Assembly: GCF_018333235.1 (NCBI RefSeq)
Contig: NZ_BORP01000004.1
Location: 186,001 to 250,000, forward strand
Direction of reading: 5' to 3'
Origin: Ornithinibacillus bavariensis
GTDB lineage: Bacteria; Bacillota; Bacilli; Bacillales; Amphibacillaceae
DNA length: 64,000 bases
In this document: positions 48,267 through 56,748 of the stretch, in pieces
Numbering within the stretch: position 1 is the first letter of the stretch
Layout: each line of letters opens with the position of its first letter
Notes under the pieces: generated by a model
Databases searched by the model: none
Seen by the model: only the letters and a program-made list of their open reading frames with translations
Told to the model about the DNA's origin: nothing
Program-made: the position numbers and the translations under genes

Positions 48267-51200
48267 TCACCTCCGCCCTTTCCTAACTTTAGCTTCTTTT
48301 GTTTTTTGCGCCAATTTCTCAGCTATCCGATTGATGTCCGCTTCCTCACGAACAATAAATGTGGCACCTTCAAGCATACCTCTATAATTATACGTGTCTC
48401 CTCTATTGACTCCTTGATCTTCCCCTACTAAATTCGCCTGCATTTGGGCCGTTATTTGATTGGCGTGACCGAGAAAATCACCTACATCAATTCCTGCTAG
48501 TTTTGGTTGCTCCGGTGTTGCAGCTTCGGAAATTTTTTGCGCCATTTTTGCAATAGCAGATAATTCGTCTTGCATACCAAGGATTAATCCCTCACCGAGC
48601 ATCTGTCCTATTTGATAACGGAACACACGCGACGGAGATTTGATTCCGAAGAAGTTGGTAATCGCATTTTTGATATTACTTCCGATTTCCTTTACTTTAG
48701 CGATCGCCTCTTCCTTCTTTTCTAAAAGGCCTGTGATAAGACCACTAATTAAGTCTTTTCCGGCTTTGAGCATATCTCCGACAAATCCACCAATTCTACT
48801 TAAAAATTCTTTTCCAAGTTCTAATGCAGCCTCCCCTAACTTTTCGATTGATCCAAGTAATCCAGTTACTAATTCTACGACTAATTTTCCGCCCATAATG
48901 ATTATTTGTGGAATCATTTTACCGATTCCTTTTAGGAGCTCCCATACGAGTATAATTGCGGCTGCGAGTAGTTGTGGTAGCGAAGTAATTAACCCCTCAA
49001 CTAACGCAACTAAAATCTTGATCCCAGCCTCGATTATCACAGGTAGATTTGTAATTAACGCGTCCAATAACGAGGTAATTAAGAGAAGTGTCGCGTCAAT
49101 TAAAGCAGGTAATGTTTCGATGATACCGTCAATTAGGCTAGTTAATAATAATATACCGGCGTCTATAATCATCGGTAAATTTTCAATCAAGGTGTCTAGT
49201 AACGATGTTATCAGCAATATTGCAGCTTCAATTAACATAGGCAGTGCGCCTACAATCGCTTCAATTATGGTGGTTAAAACCTCAATACCTACTTCAATCA
49301 AGGTTGGTAGTACTTCGACAATCCCCGAAACTAACGTAGTGATAATCAAAATTGCACTTTCTAGTAAACCAGGTAAAGCTAAGGTAATACCTTCTACTAG
49401 TGCGTTTATCAATGTTATTGCCGTTTCTGATAACATCGGAATTGCCTCGACCCACGCATCGAGTAATGTAGAAATAATTTCTGTAGCAGTCTCAATTATT
49501 TGTGGAAGGGAATCCGTTAACCCCTTTATTAGGTTAACCATGATTTCACTACCCTTCACAATAGCTCCGGTTGCCATCTCCGCTAAATTTATAATAAACT
49601 CCGACGCCATTGTAGCCATGTTATTGATGGCTTCCGAAAATTCCATTTCACCTTTAAACACCTTAAACATGTCGCTTACAATGTTCGTTTTAGTCGCTAA
49701 GAACATTAGTCCCCCAATTAACCATCCAATAGGACCAGTTAGACCTAAAAAGGTGGTTAATAATGATGGAAGAAAACTAGCTACCTTCTTCACTATGTCA
49801 AAAAAGGACAATCCTGCGTCCTGCATCTTCTCGAATCCTGCCCCAACCAAATCCGCAACAAATCCAAATCCTTCCATTACCCCATTTAATGCACCAGACC
49901 CGAACTTTTTAAATGTTTCACTTACTGCACTAGTAAATCCGGATAATGATTTAGAGACAGCTCCTACCATTTCGAAAGTTTTTTCACGAATACTGTCCCA
50001 GTTTTTTACGATAACTACTGCAAGCCCTGCTATGATCGGTATTAAAATTCCAATACCCAAAAATATTGCTATAAATTTTAATACCATTGATCCAGCCAGT
50101 CCCATAGGAGCTACTATGGCTCCAATTGAAGTTATTACCGAACCTACGAACATCAGTAATGTTCCAAATCCTGTTGCAAGTGCTGCTAATGCCGCTCCAA
50201 CTATCACCATTGTCGTTATAAACGTCTTTGTGTTATCGCTAGAGTTTGCGAACCATTCTGCGAATCTAGCGAAGGCGGAAATGACTGGGTCAAATACGTC
50301 AATCATTCCGCTTAAAGTTTCCATAAATGGACCTCCGATGGCAGTAACTATATCTTTAAAACGGTTTCGTAAGACTTTCACCTTGGACGCGAAGGTTCCG
50401 TATTGTTCCCCAGCCTCCCTCGTTAGTGCACTATTTTCGTCCCAAGCTACATTACCTAGTTGAAGTGCATCAGTAAATACGTTAGAAGCTCCAGCAGCGC
50501 GTAACAAAGTGTCTTTAACATGAGTTTCTCCAAGTCCTAAATCCGATAAGACTTCGGCTGTATTGGCGCCACCTTTTGATAATTTATCAAGTCCACCAAT
50601 GAATGCGATAAGAGCGTTTGCCGCATCTTGTTCAAAAGCTTTCTTAAAGTCGCTAGACGACATTCCGGCTACTTTCGCAAATTTTTCGAGTTCTTTTCCT
50701 CCGTCCAATACTGCATTGTTCATATTTAGAAATACGCGCGAGAACGCTGTACCTCCAGTCTCGGCATTTATACCAACTGATGATAACGCACCTGCGAACG
50801 ATAGAATCTGTGCTTCGGATAGTCCGATTTGATTACCGGTATCAGCAAGTCTAAGTCCCATTTCCACAATTTCCGCCTCAGTGGTCGCCAAATTGTTACC
50901 TAGATGGACAACCGTACTCCCGAGCCTGTCAATATCTTCCATTGACATCCCCGTAATATTCGCAAATCTCGTAAGTGCAGTAGCTGCATCATCCGCACTT
51001 ATATTTGTAGCTACTCCCATATCAATCATAACTCGCGTAAAGTCTAACAGGTGGTCCTTACTAATCCCTAACTGCCCAGCTATTTCTGCTACAGAAGCGA
51101 TTTCTTCTGAACTTGCCGGAATTTCATTCGCCATATCGCGGATACCTTTTGATAGCTTGGCATATTCTGCTTCAGTTGCTTTTGTAGTCTTACGAACACC

Positions 51201-51413
51201 AGCGAAAGCTAATTCATAATCACTCGCAGCCTTAACTGCTATGCCGATTCCAGCTAAGGAAGCAACCTTTATGTCGCCAAATATTTTGGTAATTGAGGCT
51301 CCTGTCGACTCAAACTTACCACCTAAATCTTGTAAATCCTTACCTACGATCTTAAGATTACGCTGGAAGTTGGATACATCTGCACCTACCCGAACTAACA
51401 CGTTTCCTATCAT
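48267..51413 (-). CDS. Tape measure protein (module B)
   Basis: 1048 residues. It starts with the TP901-type region (VGADVSNFQRNLKIVGKDLQ, YAKLSKGIRDMANEIPASSEE). A long membrane-like stretch in the middle is followed by an unusual run of about ten similar helical units between residues ~640 and 880 (LLITSLLDTLIENLPMIIDAG and similar), then a C-terminal KSPSRVFRYQIGQMLGEGL signature common in tape measures. It implies a longer tail than module A. The gene is intact. Confidence 0.92.
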   Translation of the reverse strand: MIGNVLVRVGADVSNFQRNLKIVGKDLQDLGGKFESTGASITKIFGDIKVASLAGIGIAVKAASDYELAFAGVRKTTKATEAEYAKLSKGIRDMANEIPASSEEIASVAEIAGQLGISKDHLLDFTRVMIDMGVATNISADDAATALTRFANITGMSMEDIDRLGSTVVHLGNNLATTEAEIVEMGLRLADTGNQIGLSEAQILSFAGALSSVGINAETGGTAFSRVFLNMNNAVLDGGKELEKFAKVAGMSSSDFKKAFEQDAANALIAFIGGLDKLSKGGANTAEVLSDLGLGETHVKDTLLRAAGASNVFTDALQLGNVAWDENSALTREAGEQYGTFASKVKVLRNRFKDIVTAIGGPFMETLSGMIDVFDPVISAFARFAEWFANSSDNTKTFITTMVIVGAALAALATGFGTLLMFVGSVITSIGAIVAPMGLAGSMVLKFIAIFLGIGILIPIIAGLAVVIVKNWDSIREKTFEMVGAVSKSLSGFTSAVSETFKKFGSGALNGVMEGFGFVADLVGAGFEKMQDAGLSFFDIVKKVASFLPSLLTTFLGLTGPIGWLIGGLMFLATKTNIVSDMFKVFKGEMEFSEAINNMATMASEFIINLAEMATGAIVKGSEIMVNLIKGLTDSLPQIIETATEIISTLLDAWVEAIPMLSETAITLINALVEGITLALPGLLESAILIITTLVSGIVEVLPTLIEVGIEVLTTIIEAIVGALPMLIEAAILLITSLLDTLIENLPMIIDAGILLLTSLIDGIIETLPALIDATLLLITSLLDALITNLPVIIEAGIKILVALVEGLITSLPQLLAAAIILVWELLKGIGKMIPQIIIMGGKLVVELVTGLLGSIEKLGEAALELGKEFLSRIGGFVGDMLKAGKDLISGLITGLLEKKEEAIAKVKEIGSNIKNAITNFFGIKSPSRVFRYQIGQMLGEGLILGMQDELSAIAKMAQKISEAATPEQPKLAGIDVGDFLGHANQITAQMQANLVGEDQGVNRGDTYNYRGMLEGATFIVREEADINRIAEKLAQKTKEAKVRKGRR

Positions 51414-52152
51414 TTAGCATCAACCTCCTTTCCAGTTAATTTCGTTAAATCAAATTGCCCTAGCCATTCTTGTGCACGTACTTGTTTTTCAAGGACACTC
51501 TTGACCTTTGTTTTTGTCATATCTTCTTCTGTAGGGCGTCTGTATAACTCATCCGGCTTCGGCAATTTACCGTGCTTTCCTTTTCCTCGAGATGCCGCTG
51601 CATACATAATTGCGTACATAGCTTGGCGTTCATTTTCATCGTGTGTACGCTCGACGTTTTCTTCGCATATCATCGCAAATTCTCGGTGTGTCATGCGGAG
51701 TATTTTGTAGGGCTCTAATCCTAGATACCGCCAACCGTGACGGATACACTCTTCAACCTCGATATATCCAGCATCTTGATCGACGGTTACTTCATTAGTG
51801 CTTCGATTTGTTTCTTCGCCTTCGGATCTTTTTGGAACATCTTGTCTACCGTCTTCTTGTAGAAAAAACTCTCAGCCACAACTCCATAGGACACTTGATT
51901 AATGAAGTCTAAATCGATTTTTTCTTGACTAATTCCTTGCTCAATCGCCTTTTCAACGTCCGATTTTTTAAACCCTTTTTTCGTGTGGAATAATCCCGCA
52001 TGTACAATTGATACAAACGTATCTATGTCCCCAGACAGTGCTTTTTGAATGAGCATAAAGGCACCACCTTCGTATAGACCATTTAAGTATTTTACGCTTT
52101 CTAGTGTTATCTTTAATTCATGCTCTTCGCCATTTATTTCAAAAAGTTTCAT
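51410..52152 (-). CDS. Tail assembly chaperone GT fusion by probable -1 frameshift (module B)
   Basis: The 121-residue G protein (52152 to 51787) and the 94-residue frame (51694 to 51410) join through a -1 frame that is open from at least CCAAAAAG (51827-51834) across the stop codon: it reads TNRSTNEVTVDQDAGYIEVEE, then CIRHGWRYLGLEPYKILRM. The fusion is about 245 residues. The site does not match the canonical X_XXY_YYZ rule, so the mechanism is uncertain. The 94-residue frame has no ribosome site. Confidence 0.65.
51787..52152 (-). CDS. Tail assembly chaperone G (module B)
   Basis: 121 residues, starting MKLFEINGEEHELKITLESVKYLN, a form common among Gram-positive tail chaperones just before the tape measure. 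ATG follows ATCGGAGGC. It ends KKQIEALMK, close to the probable frameshift site. Confidence 0.82.
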   Translation of the reverse strand: MKLFEINGEEHELKITLESVKYLNGLYEGGAFMLIQKALSGDIDTFVSIVHAGLFHTKKGFKKSDVEKAIEQGISQEKIDLDFINQVSYGVVAESFFYKKTVDKMFQKDPKAKKQIEALMK

Positions 52153-52188
52153 ATTGATAAGCCTCCGATTATTTTTCGATTTTTATAT

Positions 52189-52209
52189 AAAAGGCGGGAT
52201 AATCCCGCC
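52189..52209 (-). terminator. Terminator-like palindrome between major tail protein and chaperones
   Basis: GGCGGGAT and ATCCCGCC pair perfectly with one base between, followed by TTTTATATAAAAA on the minus strand. With one loop base the true loop must be larger, but the stem is GC-rich. It can reduce readthrough from the abundant major tail protein to the chaperones and tape measure. Confidence 0.65.
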
Positions 52210-52316
52210 ATTAATTACTTTTTTTCCTTGTCTACATCTCGTCCATAGATTCTTTCACTACGGTATAGAGGGTCACTCTAGACGATTCTGTAACCTCCCC
52301 AAGTACACTAGGGTTA

Positions 52317-52769
52317 CTAGTTATTATCAGATGCGCCTTCCGGAAGTTCTGCTAGTGTACCCTCTTGAATTGAACCGTTTAGTGAACCCTCTAACGTATA
52401 AGTTGCATGTTCACCGTTTGAGAAGGATCTTTCGAAAGATGATATCATATAGTTTCCAGCTTCCGTAGTCATAGTTCTCGTATTAACTTCAATAATCTTT
52501 ACGAATTTCCTTTGTCGTTGTGCTGTTTTAACATAGGCGATAGCGGTGTCTCCCTCAGTTAATACGCCTTCTACCGAGATGGATTGCGTTACATTACCAT
52601 AATCAGACCCACTCTTATCCTTTGTACTTAAATCAATAGCGTCCGCTTCAGAAGTTGTAGATCCACTTGTTTGGTTAAATAGGCGATAAGTTCTAGTTGT
52701 TTCTCCTTCTGTGTCGCTTGGAACCTCAACTAAATAAAGAAATTCTTCTCCTCTAAATTCAACTGCCAT
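52317..52769 (-). CDS. Major tail protein (module B)
   Basis: 150 residues starting MAVEFRGEEFLYLVEVPSD, with KDKSGSDYGNVTQSISVEG and a late YTLEGSLNG stretch. This is the beta-rich TP901-1-like type of major tail protein; it forms the tail tube. It is followed by the terminator-like palindrome and then the chaperones. ATG follows AAGGAGGAA. Confidence 0.82.
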   Translation of the reverse strand: MAVEFRGEEFLYLVEVPSDTEGETTRTYRLFNQTSGSTTSEADAIDLSTKDKSGSDYGNVTQSISVEGVLTEGDTAIAYVKTAQRQRKFVKIIEVNTRTMTTEAGNYMISSFERSFSNGEHATYTLEGSLNGSIQEGTLAELPEGASDNN

Positions 52770-53379
52770 AATTAATTTTCCTCCTTATTTTTATGTGAAA
52801 TGATTGACCTCATATCGAAATAAAGTCAGTGCATTTTCATTTTATTCGAAGTTCAGCCGCACTTAGCGGTACTTCTTTCGTTACTTCCACATGAAAAAGC
52901 CCGGACGTTGATTCGCCCGAGGTTATATATAGTGAGTCCACGGATAAAAGCATTTCGTGTATTTCACCTTGTTTCTAGTTTTTTTGAAAGCTATAAGCAA
53001 AACCAAAGCCGAAAGGAATTTTGTCTCTGCAAGCTTATATTGTCTTGATTTGTATTCAAGGTTATTCTTAATTTCTTCAACGGTGATACCGTCTAATATT
53101 ATTTCGTCTTACATAATATAAGTGCTGATCTTAATATTCACCGCCTATCTTCACTGGTTTTTCAACTCCTTGTTTGTCCGTATTCCGGTCCGATTTCTTC
53201 CACAGAAAATCAAACCCCGTATATTTCTTACAAATTTTTGTACGCCATGATACATCATCTCCCCTTTTAGGTTATATTTTTGGACAGAACAAAGTACCAC
53301 TTTTTGTTTAGCAAGCGGTGGTAAAAACTGCCTCTATAATGTATAGCCGTGAGAAGTCATAAAATACAATACTTTTTCG
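52770..53379 (-). other. Decayed region upstream of the module B major tail gene
   Basis: No intact gene. Gene scars are visible on the minus strand. One is a frame reading TGFDFLWKKSDRNTDKQGVE that ends at a stop after KIGGEY. Another starts ATG-TAA at 53114, then reads DEIILDGITVEEIKNNLEY, as if the second codon had mutated to stop. The third is a 38-codon frame MLLSVDSLYITSGE...AAELRIK. This is where head-tail connector or other late genes would be expected. I cannot name the lost genes. Confidence 0.5.
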
Positions 53380-53871
53380 CTAAATTACTCGTGAATTATA
53401 AGTAATTACCGGTTGAACCTTCGTAAATTCCATATATCTCCTCAATTTTTCCATATTTTGTGCATGTATGTCAGTATCACGTAAATGTTCATTTATTATG
53501 TTTATTTTTCTCCGATTCATTTCCCGAGACTTTTGGCGGTAGTCCTTTCCATCTGTACCAACCTCATCCGCCCATTTTATCGATACTTGCGTTTTATTTC
53601 GCCTAGCCTCTTGTCTCTGGCTCATAATCGGATATTCGATATGTGTCATCTTATATACATCAGGATTCGTTATCTCATCGTCTAATATTAACGTCGCCAA
53701 TCGGTTTAATGCACTTACATCTGGACGTTCTCCTACTTGTCTAAAGTACTCATCCGTATAATACTGAACCAGCCACATTCGCTGATTACGATCCATTTTC
53801 GATTTGTTTTCATAAAGGTTGTCGATAACCTCATTAAGTTTCGATTTATAATCACTTGTGAAGTCAATCAT
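53380..53871 (-). CDS. Phage protein of unknown function
   Basis: 163 residues, helical and charged (MIDFTSDYKSKLNEVIDNLYENKSKMD at the start), with YPIMSQRQEARR and KDYRQKSREMNRR downstream. Similar proteins lie after the sigma-like late regulator in Bacillus prophages, but I know of no function. The start at 53871 is preferred; it overlaps the upstream regulator by 8 bp. Confidence 0.65.
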   Translation of the reverse strand: MIDFTSDYKSKLNEVIDNLYENKSKMDRNQRMWLVQYYTDEYFRQVGERPDVSALNRLATLILDDEITNPDVYKMTHIEYPIMSQRQEARRNKTQVSIKWADEVGTDGKDYRQKSREMNRRKINIINEHLRDTDIHAQNMEKLRRYMEFTKVQPVITYNSRVI

Positions 53872-54289
53872 TTCCCAGATTCCCCTTTCCATAACTTAAT
53901 CGATATCCCTCGTCATGCTTCGCCCAATATTCGAACACAGCTGCAATTTTAGAAAGGGTTGTTGCGATATAATTTCCTACAGCTTGCTGCGAAATCCCTA
54001 ACTCCCTACCTGTCTGTCCCTGTGTCCAATCTTTGATAAATACACAGTTTATGGCACTTTTTTGGCGATACGTTAAGTGTGCTAACTCAATCGCAGTACT
54101 AAGGTCCGCTAATATCACAATCGCATCTGTATCTCCATCATATTGCCTTTTAACTAGCGCGTGATAGTCGGATAATAGTAAACGAACACCTTCCGGATTA
54201 TCAAGTGCATAGGCTTCGTCTATCCTTCGTTCCTTTTCAGTTAAATCGATCGTAGTTGAAACTATAATAATCAACTCCCCTTTCTTCAT
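53864..54289 (-). CDS. Sigma-70 region 4-like phage late regulator
   Basis: 141 residues. The C-terminal half has a helix-turn-helix of the sigma region-4 type (LTYRQKSAINCVFIKDWTQGQTGRELGIS, then QQAVGNYIATTLSKI). Such ArpU/Xpf-like proteins turn on late genes in Bacillus phages. The start is unsure: a GGGGAG site follows the first ATG and would favour a downstream codon. It precedes the module B late genes. Confidence 0.75.
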   Translation of the reverse strand: MKKGELIIIVSTTIDLTEKERRIDEAYALDNPEGVRLLLSDYHALVKRQYDGDTDAIVILADLSTAIELAHLTYRQKSAINCVFIKDWTQGQTGRELGISQQAVGNYIATTLSKIAAVFEYWAKHDEGYRLSYGKGNLGND

Positions 54290-54418
54290 TCCTTTTATAT
54301 TGTTTATAAGGTTGAATTCGATGTTTTTTTATTTGTTGGAAATGTACCATCAACCTTGTTCATAAGATTGGGACAAAGTTTTATTTTCTAAAATCAATCT
54401 GTTAGTAAAGTTTGCTTA

Positions 54419-54493
54419 TTAACTTTTTTCTTCGCTATCTAACTCATACTCTTCAAGAGATTTCTTTGTTTTGATTATTAGTCGCAAAACCAT
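54419..54493 (-). CDS. Possible 24-residue ORF
   Basis: Reads MVLRLIIKTKKSLEEYELDS and stops four codons later. AAGGGGAA lies nine bases before the ATG, directly after the stop of the upstream membrane protein. The size is too small for a firm call. Confidence 0.25.
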   Translation of the reverse strand: MVLRLIIKTKKSLEEYELDSEEKS

Positions 54494-54508
54494 TTCTTCA
54501 AGTTCCCC

Positions 54509-54796
54509 TTATTCTAGCTTCACTTCTTTATTTGGTTGTTCAATGGAACTATTCATTTTTTCACTTCCCCAACGGTAGGTTACAATTAAACCAAAAACAA
54601 ATAACCATGCAGTAATATGAGGAATTGCTTCAGTAGTTATCGGCAAAACACCGGTAAGGATTCCGCCAGCAAAGACTGATACGATTAGTCCGAAGAAATA
54701 TCCGACGTAAGCTGCGATCGTAATGATTACTGGAACTAGGAATACAACCAACATTGCGTAGCCGGTCAGCTTTAGTGCGTCAATAAACACGTTCAT
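54509..54796 (-). CDS. Small phage membrane protein
   Basis: 95 residues with about three membrane helices (LTGYAMLVVFLVPVIITIAAYV, GLIVSVFAGGILTGV, ITAWLFVFGLIVTYRW) and a charged C-terminal tail (NKEVKLE). ATG follows AGGAGGATG. It lies between the two sigma-like regulators. I do not know the family; a holin or superinfection role is conceivable but unproven. Confidence 0.6.
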   Translation of the reverse strand: MNVFIDALKLTGYAMLVVFLVPVIITIAAYVGYFFGLIVSVFAGGILTGVLPITTEAIPHITAWLFVFGLIVTYRWGSEKMNSSIEQPNKEVKLE

Positions 54797-54950
54797 TTAT
54801 TCATCCTCCTTCTTGAACACGTAGATACTGCGTTTAGATGTATTGCTAAAAAACGCTTTCTCGACAAACTGTGTTACCCATTAACAGTAGAATTAATAAC
54901 TTAGTTATTTTGATGATCAAGTTTACAGCCTCACCTACTTTACAAAGAAT

Positions 54951-54978
54951 AAAAGACATCTCACAAAGAGATGTCCTT
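54951..54978 (-). terminator. Terminator after the RinA/ArpU-like gene
   Basis: On the minus strand GACATCTC pairs with GAGATGTC (four-base loop) and is followed by TTTTATTC. It lies about 60 bp after the stop of the regulator gene. Confidence 0.75.
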
Positions 54979-55033
54979 TGACAAACTGGTATGCTATTAC
55001 TATAAAACGTTTTATCAATAGAAAACATTCCTA

Positions 55034-55447
55034 CTATTTACTGCTAGAAAAGGTCAAGTTTAGGTCATGAGCAAACTTCAACACTCTCATTATTTCAGCA
55101 TGTTTTTTATAAATGTACCCAGCACTATAGTTTAATTGTTCGGCAATGCTTTCTAAGGTCCTATCTTCTACGTATTTTTGATAAAGGATCTGATGATCTA
55201 TTCCTTTAAAAGAACTAATTAATTTCTTAGCATCATATAAATCATTCATTTTATGAGCTAATTCATATTCTAGTTCAAATATAGTATTTTCAAGATTAGC
55301 AGCTACTGACTTATCATTTAACTTTACATTTTGCAGATCTCCGGAAGTCCACCTTTTTAATTCCTTCTTGTTTCTTGCTATTTGATATTCAAGATAATCC
55401 ATATCCTGTTGTAATTGTTGATAGTCCTTTATCCATTGATACATCAT
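55034..55447 (-). CDS. RinA/ArpU-type phage transcription regulator (DUF1492-like)
   Basis: 137 residues. An N-terminal coiled coil (QQLQQDMDYLEYQIARNKKELKRW) is joined to a C-terminal sigma region-4-like HTH (ILYQKYVEDRTLESIAEQLN, YSAGYIYKKHAEI). Such proteins activate late transcription in staphylococcal and Bacillus phages. A second regulator of the same general kind lies 750 bp further on, in line with two merged phages. ATG follows AAGGTGG. Confidence 0.75.
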   Translation of the reverse strand: MMYQWIKDYQQLQQDMDYLEYQIARNKKELKRWTSGDLQNVKLNDKSVAANLENTIFELEYELAHKMNDLYDAKKLISSFKGIDHQILYQKYVEDRTLESIAEQLNYSAGYIYKKHAEIMRVLKFAHDLNLTFSSSK

Positions 55448-55923
55448 TCTCTACCACCTTTTCCTTCCATAAGAAATCGTTTTTAATCCTTGTAATTCAA
55501 GCTATACCTATTTCTAGATTACTTGGTTAATATTCTCCACCTATTGTTCGTAAATTTAATATAGAAAGTTTTAATGCCCTGTATTTATAACTAAATCTGA
55601 TACACTTGTTGCATCCAGTCAAGAAGATATGTTCTATTAGGTTTGGAAATAAATTAATGATTATCACCAACCTATATGCTACAATATGTTTGATAATGTT
55701 TTATTTAGGCTCACTGATTCCCGTCAGTGGGTTTTTCTTTCGCCTAATTTGAATATCTTTGATAACTAGTACTGCTCGTCCACTCTTTTAAATTTCAGCG
55801 AATAATCAAATGTATTTGTTAGCTACACTTCTACTAACTCTCTTTGCTCACTCTCTTCTATCATTTCACTTCTTCAATTGAACTAGCTACACCTGAAATA
55901 GCTAAACCTTTTAACCTCAACTT
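55448..55923. other. Gap with an orphan plus-strand terminator
   Basis: No gene is visible. A hairpin at 55710-55731 (CTCACTGA with TCAGTGGG) is followed by GTTTTTCTTT on the plus strand. No plus-strand gene lies upstream. A TACAAT element at 55678-55683 could start a short RNA. Early genes such as replication or antirepressor are missing from this place. Confidence 0.45.
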
Positions 55924-56106
55924 CTAAACACCTAAAATTTTTTTAATGTGTTTAATATGTTCTTGCACCTTTGGTCCATTTTTTCTACCATTGATAATGT
56001 CAGATAAATAGGCATTTGAAATACCAACTATATAAGCTAACTCCTTCTGACTCATCCTCCGTTTAAATAATATCGATCTGACCATTACTCCCGAATCTTC
56101 TGACAT
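55924..56106 (-). CDS. Cro-like XRE regulator
   Basis: 60 residues, almost entirely a helix-turn-helix (RRMSQKELAYIVGISNAYLSDIINGRKNG). It is divergent from the repressor gene, with operator-like dyads between, so it takes the Cro position. ATG follows GGAGGTAGA. The early genes that should come after it are missing. Confidence 0.82.
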   Translation of the reverse strand: MSEDSGVMVRSILFKRRMSQKELAYIVGISNAYLSDIINGRKNGPKVQEHIKHIKKILGV

Positions 56107-56132
56107 GACTCTACCTCCTTCTTTATAGAGAA

Positions 56133-56350
56133 TAGCTAATTTATTAGCTAACTTGCTAAAAATAATTGACCTACATTAGCTTATATGCTATTATATAGGC
56201 ATAGATAAATAAGACTTGAAAAAGCCTTGAAATAATACATTTATCCCATTCTTCTAGGAAAGAATAGTATACAAAATGGTCGGGAATTTCTTTACTCTCT
56301 TTGGCTAATAAATTAGCTTATAAACATACTATATTAGCTTTTGCGCTATT
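56133..56350. promoter_or_regulatory. Operator region with repeated ATTAGC/GCTAAT dyads
   Basis: Between the divergent cro-like and repressor genes the half-site GCTAAT recurs. TAGCTAATTTATTAGCTA at 56133-56150 is a perfect 8+2+8 dyad. Its core recurs inverted at 56304-56318. ATTAGC-N6-GCTA occurs at 56145-56159, 56175-56190 and 56333-56347. These sites probably bind the repressor and Cro and overlap both promoters. Confidence 0.7.
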
Positions 56351-56414
56351 TGTCAACAATAGATAGCGTGAAAGCCAATATATTTCGTTTTAAGTTATAG
56401 AAAGGTTGATATAT

Positions 56415-56738
56415 ATGAGTTTAGTACAACGAATTAAAACTCTATGTGACGAAAAAAAAGTAACTTTTGCAGAAGTAGAGAGAAAAGTAGGTATCTCTAA
56501 CGGACAAATTCGTCGTTGGGATACTTCATCACCAAAGATTGAAAATGTTAAAAAGGTTGCAGACTTCTTTAATGTTTCTGTCGACTATCTCCTTGGCCGT
56601 ACTGATAAACAAGTTATTAATGTAGAAAATGAACCATCTACCATTGCTGCCCATCACGATGGAGAAGATTGGACAGAAGAAGAATTAGAAGAGATAGAAC
56701 GATTTAAGGAATTCATTAAAACAAAAAGACAACAATAG
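56415..56738 (+). CDS. ImmR-like phage repressor (XRE family)
   Basis: 107 residues. An N-terminal HTH (ERKVGISNGQIRRWDTSSPKIENVKKV region) is followed by a YLLGRTD motif and an acidic C-terminal tail (GEDWTEEELEEIERFKEFI). ATG at 56415 has AAAGG upstream. It is co-transcribed with an ImmA-like gene 10 bp further on, the ICEBs1/phi105 arrangement in which the protease inactivates the repressor. Confidence 0.87.
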   Translation: MSLVQRIKTLCDEKKVTFAEVERKVGISNGQIRRWDTSSPKIENVKKVADFFNVSVDYLLGRTDKQVINVENEPSTIAAHHDGEDWTEEELEEIERFKEFIKTKRQQ

Positions 56739-56748
56739 GGGGTGCTTA

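Noticed and set aside
48640-50463. 607-codon plus-strand frame opposite the module B tape measure
   Set aside because: It is a mirror of the repetitive, hydrophobic tape-measure codons, without a ribosome site and with a Ser/Asn/Ile-biased product. The same holds for plus-strand frames at 37942-39888.
51410-51694. Separate 94-residue gene before the module B tape measure
   Set aside because: The frame extends upstream without stop into the G gene and has no own ribosome site. Better read as a frameshift product.
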